Of a stretch of DNA of 64,000 nucleotides, positions 57,013 to 64,000 are shown one piece after another; within the stretch, counting starts at the first letter, position 1; every line of letters starts with the position of its first letter. Below the pieces are notes generated by a model. That model was given only the letters and a program-made list of their open reading frames with translations, had not been told where the DNA came from and made no database searches. This DNA comes from Streptomyces sp. DG2A-72 (GTDB taxonomy: Bacteria; Actinomycetota; Actinomycetes; Streptomycetales; Streptomycetaceae): the NCBI RefSeq assembly GCF_030499575.1, contig NZ_JASTLC010000001.1, positions 8,828,001 through 8,892,000 of the forward strand, written 5' to 3'. The position numbers and the translations under genes are program-made.

Positions 57013-57097
57013 GCGGCCTTGGTGAAGTCCGACGCGGTACCGCGCGACCGGCCCCCACCGGCCCGCGCCCGCGGCGGAGCCGCATATCGATACAGCA

Positions 57098-57301
57098 TCA
57101 CCGCGCTTCCAGCGGAGCACTCAGGCCGGTGCCGCGGGCCGCCTCGGCGATCAGCTGGTTGTTCTTCAGTACGTCCCAGGCCGCAGCCTGCGCCGCGAAG
57201 TCTGGGAGCACTCTGGCGAGGCCGTGCCCATGGGGACGACGATCCGCGTCGGCCACGGCGGTCTGCCACAGGTGTCGTGGGCTGTCGGTGTCGATGCTCA
57301 T
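57098..57301 (-). CDS. Small hypothetical protein
   Basis: A 67-residue frame starting MSIDTDSPRHLWQTAVADADRR, helical and charged at the front (LARVLPDFAAQAAAWDVLKNNQLIAEAAR). Ribosome site is weak and codon use does not exclude a chance frame. No family is recognised. Confidence 0.35.
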   Translation of the reverse strand: MSIDTDSPRHLWQTAVADADRRPHGHGLARVLPDFAAQAAAWDVLKNNQLIAEAARGTGLSAPLEAR

Positions 57302-57426
57302 GCCGGGCAGGGTCGATCCTGGCACCGGTGTCGGATTCAAGTCGGTGTGCGGGGCACCGCGTTGATGTGCCGTCACATGCCGCTAGGGTTGATCAAACCT
57401 GGGACACGGACGGGGGAGTGCGCGGC

Positions 57427-59505
57427 ATGGTGGATCCGATCTCGGTGGGCGCCATCGGCGCGGTGCTCGGAGCCGTCGGGACCGGTATGGCGAACGAAGC
57501 GGGCAAGTGGGCCTGGGAGTCGGCCGGTGGCCTGGTCCGCCGTATCGCCGGCCGGGAGGTACCCGCGCCCACCACGCCCGGCCAACTGGACGACGTGGCA
57601 CGCCTGGTGCACGACCGCCTGCACGACGACCCCCGACTCGCCGCAGCCTGGGCCCTGTTCGCCCGCGGCATCCGGCGCCCCGAGGCGTCGGGCCGCCCGA
57701 GCCTCCCCGACGCGCCGCGCTTCTTCACGGACCGCCGACAGGCCCTGAAAACCCTCGACAAGGAGGCCAGGCGCGCCTTCGACGGACGTCCCCGCCGGGT
57801 CCTCCTGCACGGCCCCGAAGGCATCGGCACCAGCACCCTCGCCGTCCACTGGGGCTGGCGGCACACCAACCGCTTCCCCGACGGCCAGTTGTACGCCGAT
57901 CTGCGCGCCCTCGCGCCGGAAGCGCTGCCCGGCACCCTGCTGCGCGGCCTCGGCCTGCCCGCCGAGGAGATACCCCCGGCCACCGAGGACCGCGCCGACC
58001 TCTTCCGGCGCTGCCTCGCCGACCGACGGCTGCTCCTCGTGCTCGACCACGCCCGGTCCGCCGCCCAGGTGCAGCCGCTGCTGACGTCGGCGCCCGGCGT
58101 GTTCACCATCGTCATCGCCCGGCACCGGCTCCTCGGCCTCGACGCCCTGCCGGTCCAGGTCGGCCCGCTGGCCCGCCGGGACGCCGAACGGCTGCTCACC
58201 GAGCTGGCCGGGAAACCCGCGGTCACCGCCGCCCGCGCCGCGCTGCCCGCCGTGCTCGACCGCTGCGCCGGCTCCCCGTACGCACTGCGCGCTGCCGCAC
58301 CCCGCCTGGCCACGCCACCCGCAGAGGCCCACGCCGTGCCCGAGAACGACCCGGTCGGCGCCGCAGCCGCGGACTCCTACCACCTGCTGACACCGGAGGC
58401 GGCCCGCCTCTACCGCCTCGCATGCCTCCGCGACTGGCCCGCGCTCGACGCCGCGGCAGCTGCCCGCGCAGCGGACGTCACCGATGCCGCCGAGCTGCTG
58501 GACGAACTCACCGACGCACTCCTCCTCGAACGCACCGCCACCGGCCGCTACCGCTACCGCCCCGCCGTACGCGCCCACGCCGAACGCACGGCCGCCGCGG
58601 TCGACGGCATCGCGGCCTGCTCGGCGGCCGTCGCCCGCGTCATCGAGGGCTACCGGGACCTGGCGGTGGGCGCGGCCCGGGCGGCGCTGCCGGAGAGCTG
58701 GCGGGTCCCGGACGCCGACTCGCCGGTGTCCTTTCCGGACCGGGGCTCGGCCGTCGCCGCGCTGGCCGCCGAGGCGCCCAACCTCGTCGAAGCGGTGCGC
58801 ACGGCCGACGACTTCGGCGACCGGGAGACCGTGGTCCTGCTCTGCCGGTCGCTGTGGCCGCTCCAGCTCAAGGCCGGACACCACGAGGTCCTGCTCCCCG
58901 CCCTGCGCATCGGCGCCCGCAGCGCCGACGCCCACTTCCCCGGCACCCGCACGGCCGGTTCGCTGCACGCCCAACTCGCCCACACTCTCACGGAGTTGCG
59001 CCACTGGGACGAGGCCGAACCGGAGGCCTTCGCCGCGGCCCGGGACGAGCAGACAGCCGGTCATCCACGCGGCCACGCCTCCGCCGTCGAGTTCCTCGGC
59101 CTGCTGCGGCTGCGCCAGTGGCGGTTCGACGACGCGTACGCCTGCTTCGAAGAGGCGGACACGCTCCTCGACGCCATCGGCCCCACCGACGAGGGAGCGG
59201 CCGATCTGCCGCGCGCCCGCGCCCTGTTGCAGCGCCACCGAGGACGGGCCCTGCGCGGCCTCGGCCGCCGTGACGAGGCCGTACGACGACTGGAACGCGC
59301 CCTGCGCTTCTTCCGCGACAGCGGCGAGGCCTACAACAGCGCCCGCACCCTCACCGACCTCGCCGAAACCCGCCTGGACGGCGACGAGTTCGACGCCGCG
59401 CTGCCGTTGATCGAGGAGGCACTCGCGGCGCTGGAGGGGGAGAACGCCGCGTATCACGTGGCCCATCTGCGCGGGCTGCGCGAGCGGTGCGTCACGCCGG
59501 AGTGA
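57427..59505 (+). CDS. NB-ARC/TPR ATPase-like protein with defective Walker A
   Basis: This 692-residue protein starts with a helical stretch, then an NB-ARC-type region (about residues 95-330) and TPR repeats (about 580-690). Walker A reads GPEGIGTST at 129-137, with Thr135 in place of the invariant Lys; Walker B is RLLLVLDHAR with Asp207; the GxP motif is GSPYALR. Similar proteins in streptomycetes regulate secondary metabolism or act in signalling, but no DNA-binding or kinase domain is present. With no Lys, ATP hydrolysis is doubtful. The ATG at 57427 is used. The stop overlaps the convergent gene by 14 bases. Confidence 0.8.
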   Translation: MVDPISVGAIGAVLGAVGTGMANEAGKWAWESAGGLVRRIAGREVPAPTTPGQLDDVARLVHDRLHDDPRLAAAWALFARGIRRPEASGRPSLPDAPRFFTDRRQALKTLDKEARRAFDGRPRRVLLHGPEGIGTSTLAVHWGWRHTNRFPDGQLYADLRALAPEALPGTLLRGLGLPAEEIPPATEDRADLFRRCLADRRLLLVLDHARSAAQVQPLLTSAPGVFTIVIARHRLLGLDALPVQVGPLARRDAERLLTELAGKPAVTAARAALPAVLDRCAGSPYALRAAAPRLATPPAEAHAVPENDPVGAAAADSYHLLTPEAARLYRLACLRDWPALDAAAAARAADVTDAAELLDELTDALLLERTATGRYRYRPAVRAHAERTAAAVDGIAACSAAVARVIEGYRDLAVGAARAALPESWRVPDADSPVSFPDRGSAVAALAAEAPNLVEAVRTADDFGDRETVVLLCRSLWPLQLKAGHHEVLLPALRIGARSADAHFPGTRTAGSLHAQLAHTLTELRHWDEAEPEAFAAARDEQTAGHPRGHASAVEFLGLLRLRQWRFDDAYACFEEADTLLDAIGPTDEGAADLPRARALLQRHRGRALRGLGRRDEAVRRLERALRFFRDSGEAYNSARTLTDLAETRLDGDEFDAALPLIEEALAALEGENAAYHVAHLRGLRERCVTPE

Positions 59506-61468
59506 CCGTCACCGGGTGGACGACCTCACCGGTGCGCACTGTCAGTCCCTGCACGACCAGCTCCTCCGACGACTTGCCCGCCGCGAGCCAGCCATGCAGC
59601 GCCGAGGCGTACACAGCCGGATCGGCGTCCGCGCCGGGCCCGGCGTCCAGGCGCAGCAGCGCCCCTGCCCGCGTGCGCACCACGCAGGCCCCGCGGCCGG
59701 TGACATAGGCGGCGAGCGCGCAGTACCGATGCCGTTCCAGGACTTCCGCCGTCCAGTCGGCCGGGGATCCGAAGCGCGGGTCGTCGGCGTCTCCGTACCG
59801 GAACACCACATCCGCGTATGGCAGTTGATCGGCCTCTCGGGTGTCCTCGTCGACGGCGGTGTGCGCCTCGCCCGCCTCGTCGTCCCGCGGATGCGGGCCC
59901 GCGTACCGGGTGACCGCGATCTCGCCGGAGCCCAGCAGCCGGGTGAGCACCAGCAACGGCACGGTGGGGGCGGGTGGTTCGCAGGGCGGGAGGGGGAGCG
60001 GTTCGAGGCGCGCGGGCTCGTCGGGTTCGGGGATGCCGATGGCGTCGTAGAAGAGCCGGCGGAGCCGGGTTGCGGACTCGCCGGGTGCGGAGCTGGTGAA
60101 CTCGGCCCGTTGGGGCTGTGGTTGGTGGTGATCGAGCAGTGCTTCCACCTGCGGGCGCAGGGGGAGCCCGGGGTCCAGGCGGGGTGCGGTGCGGACGAAC
60201 TCGTACACCGGGGCGTCCGGCGCGAGACCGGAGAGGGGTGCGGTGCCCAGGAGCACGGGTACGCCGAGTGCGGCGGCGTAGTACGTGACCGAGCCGTGGT
60301 CGCCGATCACCGTGTCGGCGGCGATCAGTGCCTGTCGCCAGCCGTCCAGTGGGTCGATCAGGGCCAGCCCCGCGCGCCGGGCGCGGTTGAGCCAGGCGCG
60401 GATCTGGCCGGGCCCGTGACCGTGCCAGACGTTGGGGTGCAGGACGGCCGCGAGACGGTACTGGTCGGCCGGGAACTCCGAGGTCAGGCGGGGGAGGAGG
60501 GAGGGCAGTACGTCATCGCCGCCGTCGCCGAAGAGCGACTCGGGGTTCCATGTGGAGCTGAGGACGATCAGGCGTTGCCCCCTGCCGACGCCGAGAGCCC
60601 GGCGGAAGCGGTCGCGATACGGGCGGGCCGCCAGCATGCGGTCCCAGCAGGGGTCCCCGGCGAGTGCGGCCGTCGGCGCGGCTTCGGGGCAGACGGTGCG
60701 CAGTCGCTCGTACTGCTCGGGGTGCGAGAGCACGAGCACGTCCGCGACGGGCTTGCCGTTCTCGTCGAGCAGCCACTCCGGCGACATCCCGAAGACCGGC
60801 GCTTCCTCGGCGACCCCGCTCGTCGGGTGTCGGGTGTCGGGTGTCGGGTGTCGGGTGTCGGGTGTCGGGTGTCGGGTGTCGGGTGTCGGGTGTCGGGTGT
60901 CGGGTGTCGGGTGTCGGGTGTCGGGTGTCGGGTGTCGGGTGTCGGGTGTCGGGTGTCGGGTGTCGGGTGTCGGGTGTCGGGTGTCGGGTGTCGGGTGTCG
61001 GGTGTCGGGTGTCGGGTGTCGGGTGTCGGGTGTCGGGTGTCGGGTGTCGGGTGTCGGGTGTCGGGTGTCGGGTGTCGGGTGTCGGGTGTCGGGTGTCGCC
61101 AGCCTCTTAGCATATCCGATGCCGTGCGACAACACGGTCAATACGCCGGAAATCGACCGTAGTTGACCGCCGAAGCTCGCTGAGACGGCAAGTGAGATCG
61201 GCACCTCGACCGCTTGCTCCCACGGCAGGACCGGCACTCCGGTGTCCGCCAGCAACTCCGCGAGGCCCGCCCGGAACGCCGACGACCCCGGACTGGTCGC
61301 CAGCAACTGCACCCGCAGGTCGTCGTGGAACAGTGGCAGGACGTCGAGAAGGCGGGTCGCCGCGGTCACGTTGTGGACGACCAGGAGCACCTTGCGGGTG
61401 CCGCCGCGCGTGGCCCACCGCGCCGCGTCGTCGCCGACCGGCACCCGTATCCACCCGGCCCCCGTCAC
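59492..61468 (-). CDS. Probable GT-B-fold (CDP-glycerophosphotransferase-like) protein with a 7-bp repeat tract
   Basis: This 658-residue protein begins near residue 10 with a Rossmann-like region (TRKVLLVVHNVTAATRLLDVLPLFHDDLRV) and is interrupted by 13 TPDTRHP repeats (91 residues). The second half resembles GT-B polymerases: HPNVWHGHGP, then DPLDGWRQALIAADTVIGDHGSVTYYAAALGVPVLLG, like CDP-glycerol glycerophosphotransferases. I use the GTG at 61468, after a GGCGAGGGC site; the frame extends upstream without need. The repeat is 39 units of 7 bp in phase. A loss or gain of one unit would shift frame and truncate the protein. Substrate not known. Confidence 0.7.
   Translation of the reverse strand: MTGAGWIRVPVGDDAARWATRGGTRKVLLVVHNVTAATRLLDVLPLFHDDLRVQLLATSPGSSAFRAGLAELLADTGVPVLPWEQAVEVPISLAVSASFGGQLRSISGVLTVLSHGIGYAKRLATPDTRHPTPDTRHPTPDTRHPTPDTRHPTPDTRHPTPDTRHPTPDTRHPTPDTRHPTPDTRHPTPDTRHPTPDTRHPTPDTRHPTPDTRHPTSGVAEEAPVFGMSPEWLLDENGKPVADVLVLSHPEQYERLRTVCPEAAPTAALAGDPCWDRMLAARPYRDRFRRALGVGRGQRLIVLSSTWNPESLFGDGGDDVLPSLLPRLTSEFPADQYRLAAVLHPNVWHGHGPGQIRAWLNRARRAGLALIDPLDGWRQALIAADTVIGDHGSVTYYAAALGVPVLLGTAPLSGLAPDAPVYEFVRTAPRLDPGLPLRPQVEALLDHHQPQPQRAEFTSSAPGESATRLRRLFYDAIGIPEPDEPARLEPLPLPPCEPPAPTVPLLVLTRLLGSGEIAVTRYAGPHPRDDEAGEAHTAVDEDTREADQLPYADVVFRYGDADDPRFGSPADWTAEVLERHRYCALAAYVTGRGACVVRTRAGALLRLDAGPGADADPAVYASALHGWLAAGKSSEELVVQGLTVRTGEVVHPVTVTPA
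60822..61094. repeat. Perfect 39-copy heptanucleotide repeat
   Basis: The unit GTCGGGT repeats 39 times without visible error (273 bases), inside the coding sequence. The unit is not a multiple of three. On the sense strand it is read as TPDTRHP. Such tracts mutate by slipped-strand mispairing. Confidence 0.95.
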
Positions 61469-61648
61469 GCCCTCGCCCGCCTCTCGTCCCCGCTCATGCG
61501 ATCGGGCAACGATAGTGCCTGCCCTTACCGCAGTGCGCGCAGGGCCTTTCCGCATGCTCGGCCCTTGATGGCCGTACCGCGGTTGACGTCGGACCACGTG
61601 CCGGCTGTGCTTGCCGCCCGCCCCGCCCGGAGCTAACCTCCGCGCGAG

Positions 61649-61834
61649 ATCAACGGAGCCCATGTGGTGATCTACACACGCGACGCCGAGGCGGACCGCG
61701 CCTTCATCCGGGACGTTCTGGGCTGGTCGCACGTCGACGCCGGACACGGCTGGCTCATCTTCAAGGCGCCGCCCGCGGAGGTCCCGGGTGGAGGCGAGGT
61801 GGGGTTGTACGAGCCACGTCATCCGCGCGCCTAG
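61649..61834 (+). pseudogene. Truncated VOC/glyoxalase-fold gene
   Basis: The chain INGAHVVIYTRDAEADRAFI and RDVLGWSHVDAGHGWLIFKAPPAE matches the first half of small actinobacterial VOC proteins, then goes into PGGGEVGLYEPRHPRA and a stop at 61834. The second metal-binding half is missing. The start would be ATC or GTG, as no ATG exists. Confidence 0.6.
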
Positions 61835-62035
61835 CTCCGGCCGTCTCCTGCCCCAGGTCTCAAGCCACCCTGCGAACTCGGCTGCCCCGTCAAGCCAGTT
61901 GAAGTCGGCGAGGGCCGCCTCGTGCCCCCGCTTCGACCAGCTCGGGCGCAGTTCGGCGTCGGTGCTCGGCCGCCTTATGGCCTCCGCCGCTGCGAGTGGA
62001 TCCTTGTGCGGGACAATGAGACCGCAGCCGTACCG
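61835..62035 (-). pseudogene. C-terminal fragment of a GT4 glycosyltransferase
   Basis: In this frame the chain reads YGCGLIVPHKDPLAAAEAIR, then DAELRPSWSKRGHEAALADF and NWLDGAAEFAGWLETW, the end of a GT4 enzyme after the nucleotide-sugar motif. The frame has no stop before the 7-bp repeat gene. The remainder of the gene is not present. The stretch 62036-62504 shows only short frames of no recognised kind. Confidence 0.45.
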
Positions 62036-62504
62036 CTGAAACGGGTGGCATGGACGTGGACGCCACTGCTGGTGTCCGGCTGATGCCCGGGGTGCGCGGG
62101 CCGATGTTGGTCATTTGGGGCGGGGTGGAGGGGTGTGGTCGGTAGCGAATGATCTGGTCGGCGATCATCTTCGGCCCTTCCTGCGTGGAGGGGATCAGTT
62201 GTTCGCCAATCGCTGTCACGTGCCACTCGGGGTGTGGGGCTGGGGTTAGCTTCGGCCCGTCGAGATCATCACAGGTGGGCAGGGGTGCATGGCGATGGGC
62301 AAGCGGGTGCGGATCGGGAACGTGCCTGCCGCGCACAATCGGCGGGCCGAGCGGAAGAAGGCCAATGACCAACGCCGACGGCAGCGTTCGCATCGCCCTC
62401 GGCCTTGGCCCCTCCTCCACCGACGACGCCTGTTCCCCGCACATCGCGCTTGGTACCGACGACGCGGTCGCGAAGCCCGCGCCTCCCGAGCCTCCGAGGG
62501 CTGG

Positions 62505-62713
62505 AAGCCGGCGGTGAGTTGGCGACGTACCGGGAGCTCGGGATTCTCTACGACCGGGACGCGGAGGGCGAGTTCTGCCACTGCTATACGCGGACGATCG
62601 GGCGGGTCTTCTTCGAACTGGTCCAGCGGGACGGCGGCTACCGGGGCTACACCCAGAACGCGCCGGTGCGGCTGGCGGCGCAGCATGTGGTGATGGGGGT
62701 CATTGGCGGCTGA
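62505..62713 (+). pseudogene. C-terminal fragment of an HPPD-like VOC domain
   Basis: The chain YRELGILYDRDAEGEFCHCY, then TRTIGRVFFELVQRDGGYRG and NAPVRLAAQH corresponds to the C-terminus of 4-hydroxyphenylpyruvate dioxygenase-like or QuiC-type domains, with the iron-ligand Glu in FFELVQR. The upstream part is missing. The stop at 62713 overlaps the opposite gene by 14 bases. Confidence 0.6.
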
Positions 62714-64000
62714 CGGTCCTGGTCACGCCGGTGACGACGGTCGTGGCGAGGATCCAGCCGGTGATGATGAGGACGTAGGACAGCCACTGGTACCCGCCTT
62801 TCGGGGCGAAGGCGCTCTCCTGTCCGAAGGAGATCACCGGCAGGAGCAGGTCGAGCGTGTAGAACACCGGGTTGAAGGGCGGGACCTCGGACGCCTTCAG
62901 CGGCGGCGGATGGTGCAGCGCATACGCGATCGAGCCGACGGCGAGCAGGGAGAGCAGCCAGCCGAAGGCGCGCAAGGGGCGGAAACCGTAGCCGACCGTG
63001 GCGTCCTGGACGTGGCCCCACAGGCGTCCGTACCAGCTGAGCGTGGAGCGCTGCCGGCGCTGTTTGGCGAGCTGGACGAGCCTGGCCGCGTGGTCGTCGC
63101 CGATGCGACGGTAGGCAGCGGTCAACTGCTCGTAGGCGTGTGGGACATAGCCCTCGACGTCCCGCTCCAGCATGGGCAGACGGCGCTCGGCCGGCTCGTG
63201 CGGGGTGAGGGACGTATAGGCGAGGTTGTCGAGACGGAGCCGGTCCGGGACCACCTCCGGCTCCAGGAACAGGACGTCGATCTGGGCGCGGCGCAGGTTC
63301 AGGGTGCCTTGCGGGGGTGGGCCCTTGCGCAGCCACAGCTCCCCGATGGTGCAACTGCTCGCCCGTAGCGCGGCATCGCCCGGATTCGACAGGCGCGCGT
63401 ACGACAGGTCGAGGCGGCCGGCGATACGGGCGCCCTTCAGGCCGATCCAGCCACGTGTGTGCGCGCGCTTCAGTGCGAGGTCTCCCCCTACGGTGAGGGC
63501 CATCGCGTCGAGGGCGGCGTCGCCCGGGTTCTCGCACTGCGCGTCGGTCAGGTTGACCGTCCCGGTGACGTTCGCGCCGTTGAGACGTATCTGGCCGTGG
63601 GTCACCAGCCCGGGTGCCCACAGGTCGGCCCCGAGAGCCGCCTGGTTGAGCTGGAGCACCGGCTCCTCGGCGTCCGGCGCGTTGATCTGCGCGCTCTCCA
63701 TGTACAGGCTCCCGGCGAGCTGTGCCCCGCCGAGCCGCACCGGTCCTCGGAACACAGTTCGCGTCGTCCGCAGGGTGCCGTCCACCCGCAGGGCCTGGGC
63801 GGTGAGCCCGGGCAGGTCGGACTCGCTGAGGTTGAGCTCGCGGAGCCGGGCGGCGTAGAGCCGTGGGGTCTCGTCGAAGTGGCAGCGTCTGAGCCGCACG
63901 GGGTGGTCGATCGTCGCGTACTGAAGGTCGAGCACTCCGGTGATGCGAGCCCCCGCAAGCTTCAGCGACGCTATTTCACCGTCCTCCTGGGGGCCGTTGA
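62700..64000 (-). CDS. Pentapeptide-like repeat membrane protein with ion-channel-like C-terminus (5' end outside window)
   Basis: At least 433 residues are encoded before the right edge. The chain has many stacked A/L-x-L repeats (GARITGVLDLQYA, GGDLALKRAHTRGWIGLKGARIAGRLDLSYARL) of a pentapeptide-like or similar right-handed beta helix, then a helical part (HAYEQLTAAYRRIGDDHAARLVQLAKQRRQR) and three hydrophobic segments (LRAFGWLLSLLAVGSIAYAL, PVFYTLDLLLPVISFGQE, WLSYVLIITGWILATTVVTGVT). FYTLDLLLPVISFGQE resembles the pore loop part of ion-channel-like domains. It runs out of the window upstream. Function unknown. Confidence 0.7.
   Translation of the reverse strand, partial: NGPQEDGEIASLKLAGARITGVLDLQYATIDHPVRLRRCHFDETPRLYAARLRELNLSESDLPGLTAQALRVDGTLRTTRTVFRGPVRLGGAQLAGSLYMESAQINAPDAEEPVLQLNQAALGADLWAPGLVTHGQIRLNGANVTGTVNLTDAQCENPGDAALDAMALTVGGDLALKRAHTRGWIGLKGARIAGRLDLSYARLSNPGDAALRASSCTIGELWLRKGPPPQGTLNLRRAQIDVLFLEPEVVPDRLRLDNLAYTSLTPHEPAERRLPMLERDVEGYVPHAYEQLTAAYRRIGDDHAARLVQLAKQRRQRSTLSWYGRLWGHVQDATVGYGFRPLRAFGWLLSLLAVGSIAYALHHPPPLKASEVPPFNPVFYTLDLLLPVISFGQESAFAPKGGYQWLSYVLIITGWILATTVVTGVTRTVSRQ

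Noticed and set aside
60822..61094. Regular repeats as a CRISPR array
   Set aside because: The units are 7 bp and contiguous with no spacers, inside a coding frame; no cas genes are nearby.
62150..62444. Leftward frame with HPEWHVTAIGEQLIPSTQEG
   Set aside because: It looked protein-like for a short part but I could match it to no family and it overlaps fragments; not reported as a gene.

Overview
The window is chromosomal DNA of a Streptomyces-type actinomycete. The support is very high G+C with strong third-position bias, GTG starts, four-base ATGA/GTGA overlaps, actinobacterial regulators (three GntR/FCD, LysR, TetR), an NB-ARC/TPR protein and a large load of transporters and secreted enzymes. 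I place it at genus level only.

Region 1 (1 to about 26,400) is an almost self-contained oxalate catabolism island. It encodes an OFA-type oxalate/formate antiporter (cut by the left edge), an oxalate--CoA ligase of the plant/yeast AAE3 type, oxalyl-CoA decarboxylase, a canonical formyl-CoA:oxalate CoA-transferase, and two further, nearly identical CoA-transferase genes in inverted orientation. Around these lie a succinyl-CoA synthetase pair, an aldehyde dehydrogenase, a carbonic anhydrase, a soluble NAD-dependent formate dehydrogenase operon (fdsGBA-D), moaA, a LysR regulator, a PanE-like reductase (candidate oxalyl-CoA reductase) and a PAS-only protein. Oxalate would be imported, made into oxalyl-CoA by ligase or CoA transfer, and decarboxylated to formyl-CoA plus CO2. 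Transfer would release formate, which the molybdenum enzyme oxidises to CO2 and NADH, with carbonic anhydrase handling the CO2. PanE and the aldehyde dehydrogenase could branch carbon to glyoxylate. Palindromes built on ATACTGTAT / CTGTATACAG recur in nearly every control region and probably are the operators of the three FCD regulators.

Region 2 (about 26,600 to 32,750) begins with tRNA-Leu(GAG), overlapped by the tail of a serine recombinase remnant, then an intact Ser/Thr kinase-TPR gene. After it comes a graveyard of truncated genes (O-methyltransferase, ABC sugar permeases, GH19 chitinase tail and others) around one intact BrkB-like membrane protein gene. It looks like the scar of an integrated element and deletions.

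Region 3 (about 32,800 to 42,000) holds ordinary accessory genes: a NucA/NucB-type secreted protein, AlkD-like HEAT protein, alpha/beta hydrolase, GNAT, a peptide-type ABC binding protein, a fused two-domain ABC permease and an MFS transporter whose 3' end is repeated four times as a 182-bp tandem array.

Region 4 (about 42,200 to 50,100) is a conserved-looking but product-unknown pathway: CDP-alcohol phosphatidyltransferase, MDR dehydrogenase, divergent 6-pyruvoyltetrahydropterin synthase homologue, GT4 glycosyltransferase, methyltransferase, YbhN-type membrane protein, creatininase-family hydrolase and a GTP cyclohydrolase II with Met120 in place of the usual Tyr. This substitution is known from the S. 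coelicolor SCO6655 enzyme, which stops at the formylated pyrimidine.

Region 5 (about 50,100 to 64,000) has a decayed amino-acid oxidase gene, a saccharopine dehydrogenase and its broken partner, a beta-lactamase-fold hydrolase, a TetR/MFS efflux pair with a clear double operator, a PPOX-type flavin protein, an NB-ARC/TPR protein with a defective P-loop, and a probable GT-B-fold gene interrupted by 39 perfect copies of a 7-bp repeat, which would make it phase-variable. More gene fragments follow, then a pentapeptide-type membrane protein gene cut by the right edge.
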